The notes under the pieces: generated by a model
The model's database searches: none
Told to the model about the DNA's origin: nothing
What the model saw: only the letters and a program-made list of their open reading frames with translations
Source: Mytilisepta virgata
Taxonomy: Eukaryota; Mollusca; Bivalvia; Mytilida; Mytilidae
DNA length: 64,000 bases
Assembly: GCA_028015205.1 (NCBI GenBank)
Contig: CM051519.1
Span: 82,047,539 to 82,111,538 of the forward strand
Direction of reading: 5' to 3'
Shown here: positions 11,801-21,701 of the stretch, piece after piece
Position numbering within the stretch: the first letter of the stretch is position 1
Layout: each line of letters starts with the position of its first letter
Position numbers and translations under genes: made by a program

Positions 11801-12499
11801 TCTGAATGGGAACATGTAAATAATATAATAGTTGGAAGTAATAAAATAGCTTTATTAGCAGCCTCTTCTAAAGCTGAACAGTTGGGTTATTTACCAATCA
11901 TTCTAAGTTCTGTCTTGGATGGGGAAGCCAGAAAGGTTGGATCAATGTTTGGTATGTTAGCCAGATATGCTGCACTATCATTCGGATATAAATCAAATTC
12001 TGCAAATAGTGACTATGCACAACTTGAGTTTGATTTAGTGACCAGTGGCGTGCCCAAAGAGATTTTGAAGAAAGTCGTCTCCCTTGCCGACCATGCCTAC
12101 AACACTGATAAACCATTGTGTATACTAACAGGTGGTGAAACAACAGTTCATGTTAAAGGAAGTGGTGTTGGTGGCAGGAATCAAGAAATGGCTTTGGCTT
12201 GTGCTGTAGAATTAGACAAACAGTGCAAACTGGATTCATCAATGGCTGCTAATTTTAATGTAACATTTCTAAGTGGTGGCACCGATGGGATAGATGGACC
12301 AACACCTGCTGCTGGTGCTGTGATAGATCAGACATTGATACATAAATGTAGGTCAAAGGATATTGATGCTGTGACCTACTTACAAAATAATGACTCTTAC
12401 AACTTATTTAAGGAAATCAGTGAGGATTGTTTAATAAACATAGGACACACAGGAACAAATGTAATGGACATTCAAGTTCTAATTGTTAAAAGTCGATAA
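8825..12499 (+). CDS. GLYCTK: D-glycerate 2-kinase (GLYCTK), four coding exons
   Basis: The exons are 8825-9129, 9983-10134, 10553-10728 and 11585-12499, joined in phases 2, 1 and 0, all with GT-AG borders. They give 515 residues, against 523 in human glycerate kinase. The enzyme phosphorylates D-glycerate to 2-phosphoglycerate in serine and fructose catabolism. Family blocks in order are VYVVGFGKAVLGMA in exon 1, VREGAKNNMPD and the start of VLISGGGSALLPLPIPPVTL across the exon 2/3 junction, LKGGGLAKQAKPAK in exon 3, IISSGPTVPD, ILTGGETTVHVKGSGVGGRNQE and FLSGGTDGIDGPTPAAGA in exon 4; these glycine-rich loops form the MOFRL-type active site. The frame is open upstream to the acceptor at 8706, so a spliced leader could add an N-terminal extension such as a mitochondrial targeting peptide; I chose the first in-frame ATG. 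Exons and boundaries look intact. Confidence 0.93.
9545..9750 (-). mobile_element. tRNA-derived SINE in GLYCTK intron 1
   Basis: On the minus strand the element opens at 9750 with a tRNA-like head (ggcctcggtggccgagtgg, an A-box-like segment) and has a B-box-like ggttgtgagttcaaatctc at 9680-9662. A central module, containing ccggagtacccggagagaacc when read on the plus strand (about 9570-9590), is one I associate with widespread mollusc SINEs, possibly the MetaSINE superfamily. The 3' end is not sharply defined. It sits inside the 853-bp first intron. Confidence 0.65.
10150..10315 (+). mobile_element. SINE fragment in GLYCTK intron 2
   Basis: The stretch starts with a B-box-like gaggttgtgagttcaaatct, continues with ggttctctggcttcct, the reverse of the core seen at 9560-9590, and ends in an A-rich tail (caaatcaatcaaat). 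The A-box half of the tRNA head is missing. It lies almost entirely within the 418-bp second intron, in the same orientation as the gene. Confidence 0.55.
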
Positions 12500-12712
12500 A
12501 AAGTATAAATTATTGAAATTTGGTTTTTAAAAGTAATCCAGAATTGAATTTAAACATTTGTTTTATGAACCATAGTTTGAAAACTTTTAGATTTAAATGA
12601 CAGGACTTGATATGTGGTTTAAAACAGTTGGATTAAACAAACAGGGCTTTTAAGTGCATTTCATTTAAATTTGCTTAATTCACATTACTTATAAATCAGA
12701 TGTATTTTCTGC

Positions 12713-12967
12713 ATCCTCAAGTCAGGGTTTTTTTTATCCCTGTTCGTTCCTACAAACCCCTGACAACACTCATTCGTATTCAGTGGGTCAAACATATCGC
12801 CCCTGGTGTGTGACCTAGAATATTCTACCGACAACGCAAATGGATTCTCTTTTGACCTTGAGAAGTAACCAGTGAAAATCATTCACTTCTGACCTGTAAA
12901 ATATGAATGAATGTTCTCAGGGGTTTGTAGGAACGAACGTGGATACAAAACCCTGACTTGGGAGGAT
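12713..12967. mobile_element. MITE-like foldback element, copy 1
   Basis: Long imperfect inverted repeats form the ends: atcctc...aagtcagggttt with gttcgttcctacaaacccct on the left, and the reverse complements on the right (12913-12967). The centre contains catatcgcccctggtgtgtgacc and ttttgaccttgagaag. The same centre and right end occur at 20632-20865, so this is a dispersed family. It lies about 210 bp after the GLYCTK stop and may be within its 3' UTR. Confidence 0.75.
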
Positions 12968-13076
12968 CATTTTCTGTGACTTTATGTGAAGCCAAAACCA
13001 TCTAAGAATGTTGATTCTATTTTATATATTATCAATATACAGTTGGCATGTATTCTTTTTTCACTCAGATATCTGA

Positions 13077-13082
13077 AATAAA
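13077..13082 (+). promoter_or_regulatory. Candidate GLYCTK poly(A) signal
   Basis: This is the first exact AATAAA after the GLYCTK stop, 578 bases downstream. If used, the 3' UTR would include the foldback at 12713-12967. The hexamer is common in AT-rich DNA, so support is weak. Confidence 0.3.
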
Positions 13083-13419
13083 TGAAAATCTCTAATACAT
13101 TGAAATTTTTTGCATTAGATACACCCGACAGATTATTTGTGAGATGGACCATATACTAGATAAGAAATTTTGATGGTTCTGAAATTTTTTGTATTTATTT
13201 AAAAGTAAAGAAAATGCATTAATAGCACTTTTCCATTGGGAAATATTATGTACATCAAGGTGCTCGACTCGTGACTGACAATAAATCAATCTTTTTATTT
13301 GTATTCAGTCCAGCAGGATGTTGTCTCAATGACACTTACTTCTGAAATATTCAGAAAAAATATGAAAATTAATAATATTGCATTCAAGTTATTTGGTTGA
13401 CATTTGACCTTTGACCTAA

Positions 13420-14092
13420 AAAAAGATGGATCGTTTGCATCTGTTCTTCCATATGAGACTCCTGCCAACATGAGTTACAATCTGCCCATTACTTCCTGAG
13501 CAAATGAAAATAACTCATTTCGCATATGGTTTCCATGGAAATTTTAGGCAGCAGCAGCCATCCATGAGGGGATAATCATTTGTAAAGAGCATTTCGGTAA
13601 TCAATCCTGCAAAGTTTCAAAACATTTTATAGTGCAGTTTCAGTTGAGAAGATTTATGAAAACTGACCAATCAAAATTAAAGATGGCCTCTTTGGTTACA
13701 ATCTGGCCATTAGTTCCTGAGTAAATGACAAAAATTCATTTCAAATATGATTTCCATGGTAACTATGAGCAGCCGCAGAAGTCAGGTGAGCAGATGAATC
13801 TCAAACAAAAATGGAATATTTGTAGAGGGTATTGCTGTTGTCAATCCTGGAAATTTTCGATACATTTCATAATGCGGTTTCAGAGGAGAATTCTGTTGTT
13901 AATCCAACCGAAACCAAATGTGCATATTTGTAGAGTTCTTCCATACATCATTCCTACCATGTTTGGTTACAATCTGCCAAGTAGTTTCAGAAAAGATAAA
14001 AAATGTGAAAAGTTTACAGACAACAGAAAACAGATGATGGATGTAAAGTGATCACATAGCTTACATGGCCTATATGCCAGGTGAGCTAAAAA
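13420..14092 (-). mobile_element. Tandem-core repeat element, diverged copy
   Basis: The right end reads ggcctatatgccaggtgagctaaaaa, the reverse complement of the tttttagctcacct end seen at 6524. The body repeats phrases such as gttacaatctgcc, ttcctgagcaaatga and tttccatgg twice, at a spacing of about 240 bp. The left end is not clear. Confidence 0.5.
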
Positions 14093-14679
14093 GATTTGGT
14101 ATTGTAGTTTTCGAAAATTTGAAAATTTGACCAATCAGAATCAAGAATTGCCTAAAGTGGTAATGTTTTTATCTAATTAGAATGAAATGAGAAATTTTTT
14201 TAGACACCCTTCCAGTTTGGTTCAAATTGGCCTGGTGGTTTCAGAGATGATATATCTAAATGACTGATGGATGACTTATGCAAAATGATGACAATAGCTC
14301 TCATGGCCCTCTTGGGATAGGTTAGCTAACAAACGCTTAATTGCCCCCTATAAAAAAAATTTTATTAGGAAATTCAACTAAATCATGAAAATGGTGACTG
14401 TTATTTTTACGTATATTTTACAAATATTAGCTTGTTGTTTAAATGCAGAATTAATGAAGGTCTTACCTTTCATGGGCATATATGGCACAGCTATTTCAAT
14501 TAACAGATGGTATCTACAATTCTTCCTACATTTTTTTTTTCAATACAGCATACCACTTTACCGAGAAGGAATTTCTTTACTGTGAAACGGGTTCTTCTAC
14601 ATGCTTCGCTAGATAGATTATTGTTTAAAAATCAAGTTGCAATTATTACATGCATGTCGGGACCAAACATGTTGATTTG
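14093..14679. other. Gene-free stretch with repeat remnants
   Basis: Phrases such as gatgacaatagctctcatggccctcttgggataggttagct (about 14287-14330) look like decayed ends of the tandem-core family. No exon is seen. Confidence 0.35.
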
Positions 14680-14918
14680 ATATGAATACGAACCCTGCTT
14701 TATACTAGACCGACACACTAAACTGGATTTTTAACATGCCAGCTCAAGAAGCAACACTGTCCACTGGATGACATGTCACCCCACCCGGACACATTATTTT
14801 GACTCAAAGCTGACCAGTCTTTGCTCTAACTACCAAATGCTGCCTGCTTGGTGCAGAAGCAGCAAATACCAAATTTTAAGTCCAAGGAAGCACAATACCA
14901 TGAGACCAGCAAGGCAAT
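14680..14918 (-). mobile_element. tRNA-derived SINE, diverged copy A
   Basis: This aligns by eye to the SINE at 15267-15607: shared blocks are ctttatactagaccgacac, cccggacacattat, gcagaagcagcaaatacca and gagaccagcaaggca. The tRNA-like head (its high-coordinate end) has lost most of the B box. Orientation is the same as the other copies. Confidence 0.7.
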
Positions 14919-14949
14919 CTTCTTTGCTAGACTTCAAGTGTGTTTTTCC

Positions 14950-16100
14950 ACATATCTTGTGTATACAACTATTCATTCATCTTGAGGCAGATTTTGTTCA
15001 TATTTGGTATGATGATTTGGCATGGGCATTTTTTTCAGTTTCACATTTGGCTTATTTTTCAAGAGTTATGGCCCCATCATGAATGTAATCTGAATATCTG
15101 GTGTACACAATTAGTCGTTCATCTTTTGGCATATTTGGTTTTGTGGTTGGGCAAGACCTGTACTTGCATATATCATACTGATATCCTGGTCTGTTATTTC
15201 GCAAAAGCTCTTCTCATGTCTGTTGTCTAAATATCTTGTATATCAAAATAGTCAAGCATCTTTTATAGATGGATGGATGAATTATTGTTTAACGTCCAGT
15301 GGCAGCCAGGTGCATATCAGGACTAGAACATGTACGATAATGAATAAAATCCCTGCTTTGTACTAGACCGACACGCTGAACCAGATTTTTAATGTGCTAG
15401 CTCACAAGGTAAGCATCCGCAGGAAGACACATTATCCCACTCGGACACATTATACTGACTCTGAGCCGACCAGTTCTTTGCCCTTACTCCTAGATGCCGC
15501 GTGCTTGGCAGAGAAGCAGCAAATACCAGGTTTGACCCGGCCGGGGATCGAACCCGCGACCTCTGCACTCGAGGCGAGCACGCTACCTCGAGACCACCAA
15601 GGCAGTTCATCTTTTATGGAATTTTGTTCATATTTGGTACCTTAAATTGGCATGACCTGAACATGTGCATATTATTCCATTATGGCTGGTTAATTTCTGC
15701 ACGAGTTCTAGCCATTTCCATGTCTGTTGCCTGGATATCTGCTATATACAACTTATGAGAGACTTTGGTATAATAACTAGGCATGATCCGACCATGTTGA
15801 TATGACACCTATTTCAAAGTTTGCTGATATTCGCATAAGCTACAGCCCTTTTCATGTCTGTTGTTCAAATATCATGTGAATGTAACTAGTCATTCATCTT
15901 CTGGGGGATTGTGTTCATACTAGGCATGTTCTGAAAAACAGCATATTATACCAATTTTATGGTCAATTGATTTTTGCAACTGTAATGTCCCTTTTACAAG
16001 TCTGCTGTTTGTTAGTCCATACCCACATCTGGTGTATAATACTTGTCATTATCTTTTGGTGGACTGATCAATGCAAGCAGTTTCATTTGGTCATGCATGA
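14950..16100. repeat. Degenerate tandem array, period about 140 bp
   Basis: The phrases catgtctgttg(t/c)(c/t)taaatatc, gtatacaact, agtcattcatctt, ggca(g)attttgttcat, atatttggtat and ggcatg recur in the same order at about 14948, 15080, 15215, 15606, 15707, 15850 and 15995. The array is interrupted by a SINE at 15267-15607. It resembles the repeat blocks with the phrase 'gttatggccc' common in bivalve introns. No coding function is seen. Confidence 0.65.
15267..15607 (-). mobile_element. tRNA-derived SINE with perfect target-site duplication
   Basis: The minus strand starts at 15607 with a tRNA-like head: ggtggtctcgaggtagcgtg and a canonical B box ggttcgatccc (15554-15544). It ends with an (atcc)n-type tail at 15285-15270. 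A perfect 10-bp direct repeat, catcttttat, flanks it at 15257-15266 and 15608-15617, so both boundaries are exact. The insertion splits one unit of the 140-bp tandem array. Of the three copies in the window (others at 14680 and 58751) this one is least decayed. Confidence 0.88.
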
Positions 16101-16764
16101 TGCACAGTGGCCTTTCGCTTGAGAGCATATGAAACTAGAAAGTTTTAATCTAATTTACACAATTAATCTTCATATTGTCTGGTGCATTTTATTTTCAGTT
16201 TTTATGGATAGATTAAACATACCAGTATAATTGCAAATTTTAGGCAAATGTGTTACATTAGAACATTAAATGCCAAAATGATTTCTTGTCATTGCTGTTC
16301 CATAAGGTCCTTTGGCTTTCATATAAACAATACCAGAAACTACTGATACATGCCATTTTAACCAAATAAGCAGACCACGAACAGCAAAATACTGAGCCCA
16401 AAATGTTTAACTGAATGGGTCACAGTACAACAGGGATAATGTGGCACAGCATGGAATTAGTTTAAACTTTTAAATGTATATAGCATTATACCAGCTTATT
16501 GTAATCTCTGTCCACTTGGCTGATATGAGATCTAGAGCATCCCATGTTAAGGCATTAAAAAATCCTATGTTTCTGGTAACATGCTCTACCAAATTAGGGT
16601 TGGAAGCTGGGCACTTCTTCTATAGGTTTTATAGGAGGCACTATCTAACTTTAACAGTGCTTGTTAAAAAATGACCAAAATAACTTCAGGCTAGGTACTC
16701 AAAACTATGGGTGGTTGGATTACTAAAAACATAGACTGTTTTTTATTTGGCCTTATATGAGGAT
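16101..16764. other. Intergenic stretch, nothing recognised
   Basis: Between the tandem array and the foldback at 16765 I see no exon, RNA gene or structured repeat. The 66-codon frame at 16474-16674 has no family resemblance. Confidence 0.4.
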
Positions 16765-16903
16765 CCAGAGTGAGTTATCTTTTCCTAACCAATGTAGGTA
16801 AGGGATATAATTAAATTCTCTCCCATTTGTCCTGAGGCTAAAAGGGAGACAAATTTATTATCTCCCTTACCTACATTGGTTAGGAAAATATAACTCACTC
16901 TGG
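16765..16903. repeat. Foldback element between convergent genes
   Basis: Arms of about 43 bases, beginning ccagagtgagttat at 16765 and ending ataactcactctgg at 16903, are near-perfect inverted repeats and share the core cctaaccaatgtaggtaaggga. The short centre holds a second small palindrome (ctcccattt / aaagggag). The base ttatatg occurs just outside both ends and may be a target duplication. It lies between the 3' ends of GLYCTK and UBXN6. Confidence 0.8.
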
Positions 16904-17906
16904 TTTCTCATTATATGTTGGTTCATGTATGTCCATATCAAAATATATGATAAAGTCAAAGCATATGCATGACTTTTTACAGTTATGTTGTACCTGTACA
17001 TGTAACTGTATTATCTTTTTATACAAAATAATTACCAAGACATTTAAATTTTTATTCAGCTATTTTGGAATTTTATCTCCTTTTAACATAAACAATTAGG
17101 AACAGCATTCTTTAACAGTATATTCATACAAGTAACACAGACAATTGAGATATTGATGAATCATTATTATACAACTTCAAAAATTTCAAAGTTCAAATTA
17201 AATGAAATGTCCTTCCTATTAAGTTTTCATCAATAGTAGACATCTTAAATTTTCTGAAAACTTGACAAAATAACCATAAAAAGACCTTTCTATTTCAGAT
17301 GCGAAAAGACTGTTCTTGAACTGGTACTTAATACTACCTTAGACTTGTTGAGGGTTGAGAGATTTTTTGAAGCACACCAATAAAGTATTGTTTCTTGGAC
17401 TATTGTCACTAATACAATGTAAATGTATGTAAGCCTTTCTTTCAAATTATATTAACATTTAAAAATGTCTTTTAATTATATTATTTTATAGTTTATCTTC
17501 AATTCCTGTAGCATAATATATTTTAAATTCTGATATACATGTAATGCAACACGTTTGAAGTTGGCACAACATGAAATATTTAAATTACATTTTGTTTAAT
17601 TAATATACATGTACATGTTTTCAGTGATCAAACTGACTCAAAAACTTAAAAAATAACTTCTAAATATATTGTTATATAGAAAGACGAGCATAAACTAAAA
17701 AAAATATTTTACTGACTAGTACTGACTATTCATCTTCCACATTAGACTAACCATGTAAATATAAAGAGACTACTGCAAGTCCCAGGTAGTTTTGCAGAGT
17801 GTTAAGTTGGCTCCCTTGGATAATGGATGAAACATTTATGTGTTATCAAAATAAAGCACATTTAGTTTAAAAATAATTTATAACAACCCATGTGATTCAA
17901 TTTATG
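16904..17906 (-). other. Probable UBXN6 3' UTR and intergenic DNA
   Basis: Downstream of the UBXN6 stop on the minus strand. The first exact AATAAA in that orientation is at 17055-17050, which would give a 3' UTR of about 850 bases. I see no other gene or structured element. Confidence 0.35.
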
Positions 17907-19927
17907 TCATAATGATTGAATATTTGCCATTATTTCAGGTTTAAGAATAGAACTTTGTGCTCCTCCACCTTGGGCTGCATGCACATCTTTCATTACAGAT
18001 TCATCCCATACAAAATGTAAAACAACAGCTGGACACAGTCCAAGTTCTACCAATGTCTTACTCTCTTCTGTTAGTTTACACCCATTGCCAGTCTGCAAAT
18101 AAAATGGCATCCAATCATTTACTAATGTTGATCTTATGAACTCAAACAATGCAGACAACTTTTCATTTGCTTTAAATGTGCCTTGAATAAGAATCCCATC
18201 AGGTAACCTTACACGTATAAGTGTAAAGCGATATTTACGCAATTCTCTCATTTCATCACGTTCCCGCATTGCCTTAGTGCGTAGCATTCCCATTTTTTCT
18301 ACAGCTTCTTGTCTTCTTTGTTGTTCTTTTTTAAGTTCCTCAGGACTGATAGCATAAAATTCTTCAGGAATATCAAATTTAGATGAATGTGATGAAGGAT
18401 GGAATGCTTTTAATGCTCTATCGAGTTGATAATGAATTGGTTCGGCAGCCAATAAAACTTCCTTTATTCCAGTCAGTCTTTCTATGTCGCTTGCAGTTTC
18501 TGCTGACATAACGTAAAAACTTTCCTCATGATCCTCTAATGGTAGTTGTTTTACTTGAAATCCACATGCTTGTAGAAATTCTTCAGTTCCATCGAGCTGA
18601 GACACCCTTTCTTTAAAAGCTTTATTTGAAAGCCTGATTTTCCTAAATTTTTCCTCTGTTGGATTATTTATAATATTATCTAAATATTTTACTAAAGTTT
18701 CTATACATATTTTGACTTTCTCCTTGTCTTTGTTAAGGGTATGAATCATTACAGCAGATGACATTTCTGGTTCTTCAGCCAGCTGCATTAGTAGGAATTC
18801 ATGAATGTATGCATCAATTTCACTCTTTGGAAGCACTGCTGGTCCTATATCTGGACAGGTATACAGAACATGTTGTATTACAGGGGAATGATCTTTCTCT
18901 ATTTCAACTGGACCTTGTAAGACTTGAGCCTGTGCCAATGCTTTCTCCTGGGCTTTTCTTTCTGTCTCCATTTCTCGTCTCATTCTTGCTTTCATAGACA
19001 TTATATTGTCATCTGGAAAGAAAATGGTAAAAAATTAGATTATGCAGGCATAAAAAATTTTTAGAGTATTTTTCTAGAATTTGACACTAATAATTAACTG
19101 TGAGACAACACTGCTGACCTAGAAACCTAAAAATCTGTTCATTTCTATTACATAACATGTGCAAATCAAAATACTTTGCATATTAAAATTTCAATACAGA
19201 TATATCTTATGTACTTTAAATTCATTGCACTGTTCTTTTCAAAAGCTGACAGAGCAGATATCAAAACTGCTTATGTAAGCTATGTTAATTGTTTGACAAA
19301 TTCAAATCAGAAAACTTTAGAGACCATTCAACAGATGCTTTATTTTTAGATTTAACTGTGAATGAAGTTGCAGCTGATATAAATTTTTGTGTAAGAGAGT
19401 TTTTTTAAACAGATTTATACTACACGAGTTTTTTTTTTCTAACCATTTCCCATAAGGAATCTTCAAGACAAATCTTTTCCGTCACTGTCGGGAACCAACA
19501 GTCGGTATTTTTACAAATTTTTGATACATGTCACATGTCTCATTCGATACAAATAAATCATGTTATCAAGAAAAGTCAAGGAAACATCATTCAGACACAT
19601 GCCTGCTACAATGTACATTTGTACCTCTTGATTGCATTTACATTCAAAGCTGTATATACCTTGTTTTGCTTGTTTTTCTTTTTGTTCCATTCTTATTAAA
19701 GCAGCCTCTGCTGCTCTTCTTTTTTCATCAGATACTGCACCATCTCCCCTTGGTGAAACTGGAAGCTGACTGCTGGTACCTGGTTGAGACAAGGATCTCT
19801 GAGGCTGAGGTGGTCTTTGAGGCTGATGCAGCTTTTCGGATGGCTGTTCCAGTCTATGTCCCTCCCCTGCCTTCTTAAATTTGAAGTCCATTTTCTTCTT
19901 CTGGAAAAATCTTTTGATGGCAGACAT
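17907..19927 (-). CDS. UBXN6: UBX domain-containing protein 6 (UBXN6/UBXD1), two exons
   Basis: Exon 1 is 19927-19660 and exon 2 is 19012-17907, joined in phase 1 across a 647-bp GT-AG intron, giving 457 residues (human 441). UBXN6 is a cofactor of the AAA-ATPase p97/VCP in endolysosomal sorting and damaged-lysosome clearance. The N-terminus MSAIKRFFQKKKMDFKFKKA matches the family's FFQ...DIKFK start. Residues 73-86 hold an alanine-rich helix, RRAAEAALIRMEQK, resembling a VCP-interacting motif. A PUB domain follows in exon 2 (VKICIETLVKYLDNI, FRKIRLSNKAFKERV, GTEEFLQACGFQ), then a coiled, charged linker (LKKEQQRRQEAVEKMG) and a C-terminal UBX domain (YRFTLIRVRLPDGILIQGTF to VELGLCPAVVLHFVWDES). 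Both exons are intact. It converges on GLYCTK. Confidence 0.95.
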
Positions 19928-20631
19928 GATGCTTATTCGATGCTATTCTCTCTTTACTTTTAGGTCTGATCTCTCAAAAATTTCCGAAAATGAATCTGTC
20001 AATGACAAATAACAAAATTTTTACTTATATTACAACATTCTACATATTAAATGACTTCTATAGTTCTTTTTTCCCCAAACATGACAAACATACATAAATT
20101 AAGTCATAACAGTGTTAATTACAACACAAAAATGTTTTAACTTTTCTGAAATTCTGTGTGAAAATGTAGATACGGGGATATTATACAACATATCCCATTG
20201 CAATGAAAAATATTTACATCATTAGCACTTCAATTTTTGGTATTCTGGAAGAACAGTCCATATTACATGACAAGCCCTCAAACAATGGGGTCAAAATTCA
20301 ACAAAAGTAGTCACAAGTCCAAAATGAAAACAATATTCCTTATAACAAACAAAATAACATTATAAATAAGACAAGTGACAACCACTAATAATTGCTAATA
20401 CCTAGGGGCAGGCTTGCTTATCTCTCTCATACATAACAATGGATGTTATATTATTTCATTATTGTGTTTGACTGTAATTTATCACATATGAGTATAGCTG
20501 CAAAATCTGCTCTGAACTAATTTTCAGTCTTAGTCATAGTCAGTATCTGTTCAGAACCATAATTCTTGGTATCTACATAGGGTAATACACAAAGATAAAA
20601 CATCAATCACATTCCCCAAATGTCTTAATGT
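19928..20631. other. UBXN6 5' flank, no other gene
   Basis: This holds the UBXN6 5' UTR and presumed promoter. It is AT-rich with no TATA-like element at a convincing spacing and no recognisable repeat. Confidence 0.4.
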
Positions 20632-20865
20632 ACATACGTTGTTACTATAAACTCTGACATCACACATTCATATTTTGTGGGTCGAACATATCGCTGCCTG
20701 GTGTGTGACCTATAAAATTCTACCTATGACTCAAATGGATTCTCCTTTGACCTTGAGAAGTACAAATGAAAATCGTTCGCTTCCAACCCCCAAAATATGA
20801 ATGTGTGATGTCAGAGTTTTGTATCCATGTTGGTTCCTACGAACCCCTAACTTGGGAGGATGGCA
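20632..20865. mobile_element. MITE-like foldback element, copy 2
   Basis: Inverted arms share ctctgacatcacacattcatatttt (left, about 20650-20675) with its reverse complement at about 20794-20820, and the right end cctaacttgggaggat matches the right end of copy 1 at 12713-12967. The centre, catatcgctgcctggtgtgtgacc and cctttgaccttgagaag, is shared with copy 1. The outer left end is decayed. Confidence 0.75.
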
Positions 20866-21066
20866 CTTACTATTTATTATTATATAATATTTCTGACGAT
20901 CGTCGGCTCAGAGGTAAAACGGCTAGAAAATTTAAGTCCGCAAATTTAATAGTATAGAAGATATTTCAATTCCAACCAAGGGCTCTCAACTTCAAGCCAG
21001 TAAGGCCTAAGGGGCAAATCGAACTTATAACATTTATAATTATTAAAGCTTGTGTTATTTCCAGTA

Positions 21067-21351
21067 TTAAAATATATGTTCCTTTAAACTGTCCTGGTTT
21101 ATGTTAAACTTACCCTGTTTCAAAAATTTCTGACAAATATGTTCCCCATAAAAAGTCCAAGCTATCTTAATCAGTATAATGTTGATAAGTAACCATGCTA
21201 ATAAGCAGAGGAAAATTGTGCTCTGGACATCTCCAGTATTGATAGCTTTCCAGTATGAAATAATGAAAGTTTTGAATTGGCTGAAAACTAAATAAATATT
21301 GTCTGCTGAAAAGATATCTGTAAAATATGAAACAAATGTCAGATCATTCAT
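21067..21351 (-). CDS. Hypothetical small single-pass membrane protein, 94 aa
   Basis: An intronless minus-strand ORF from the ATG at 21351 encodes 94 residues with one clear hydrophobic segment near residues 46-64 (IFLCLLAWLLINIILIKIA). The first 45 residues are rich in aromatic residues (VSYFTDIFSADNIYLVF) and the tail is basic then polar (FLKQGKFNINQ). I do not recognise the family. Evidence for a real gene is indirect: an ordered membrane-protein composition, an ATG start, and a head-to-head arrangement with ACP7, whose start codon is 350 bp away, so they could share a promoter. It could also be the last exon of a longer gene or a chance frame. Confidence 0.5.
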   Translation of the reverse strand: MNDLTFVSYFTDIFSADNIYLVFSQFKTFIISYWKAINTGDVQSTIFLCLLAWLLINIILIKIAWTFYGEHICQKFLKQGKFNINQDSLKEHIF

Positions 21352-21701
21352 CACACTGCGGATTTGGATATAAGTTTATCGGTGTAATGGGAAATTAATT
21401 CAACCTTTATTTTTTTCCATTACAATCAAAATGAAATATAAAAGAATATTCATCATAATATATTTGAAAAAAAAATCATTACCAATAATTTGGTGTTAAT
21501 ATTTAAATATAAATAATAGCCAGATAGATTAATACCAATTGGAAGATTGTCTATATTTACACTGATACACCGTCTTATTCAGTGCGGATTTGATATTATT
21601 TTTTTTTTATAACTTCCTGGTAAACAAATGTAGAGGTTGAGCTAGAAACTGAAGAAATGCATTCAATATCTACATATTCTTACTGCACGAATAACTAAGA
21701 A

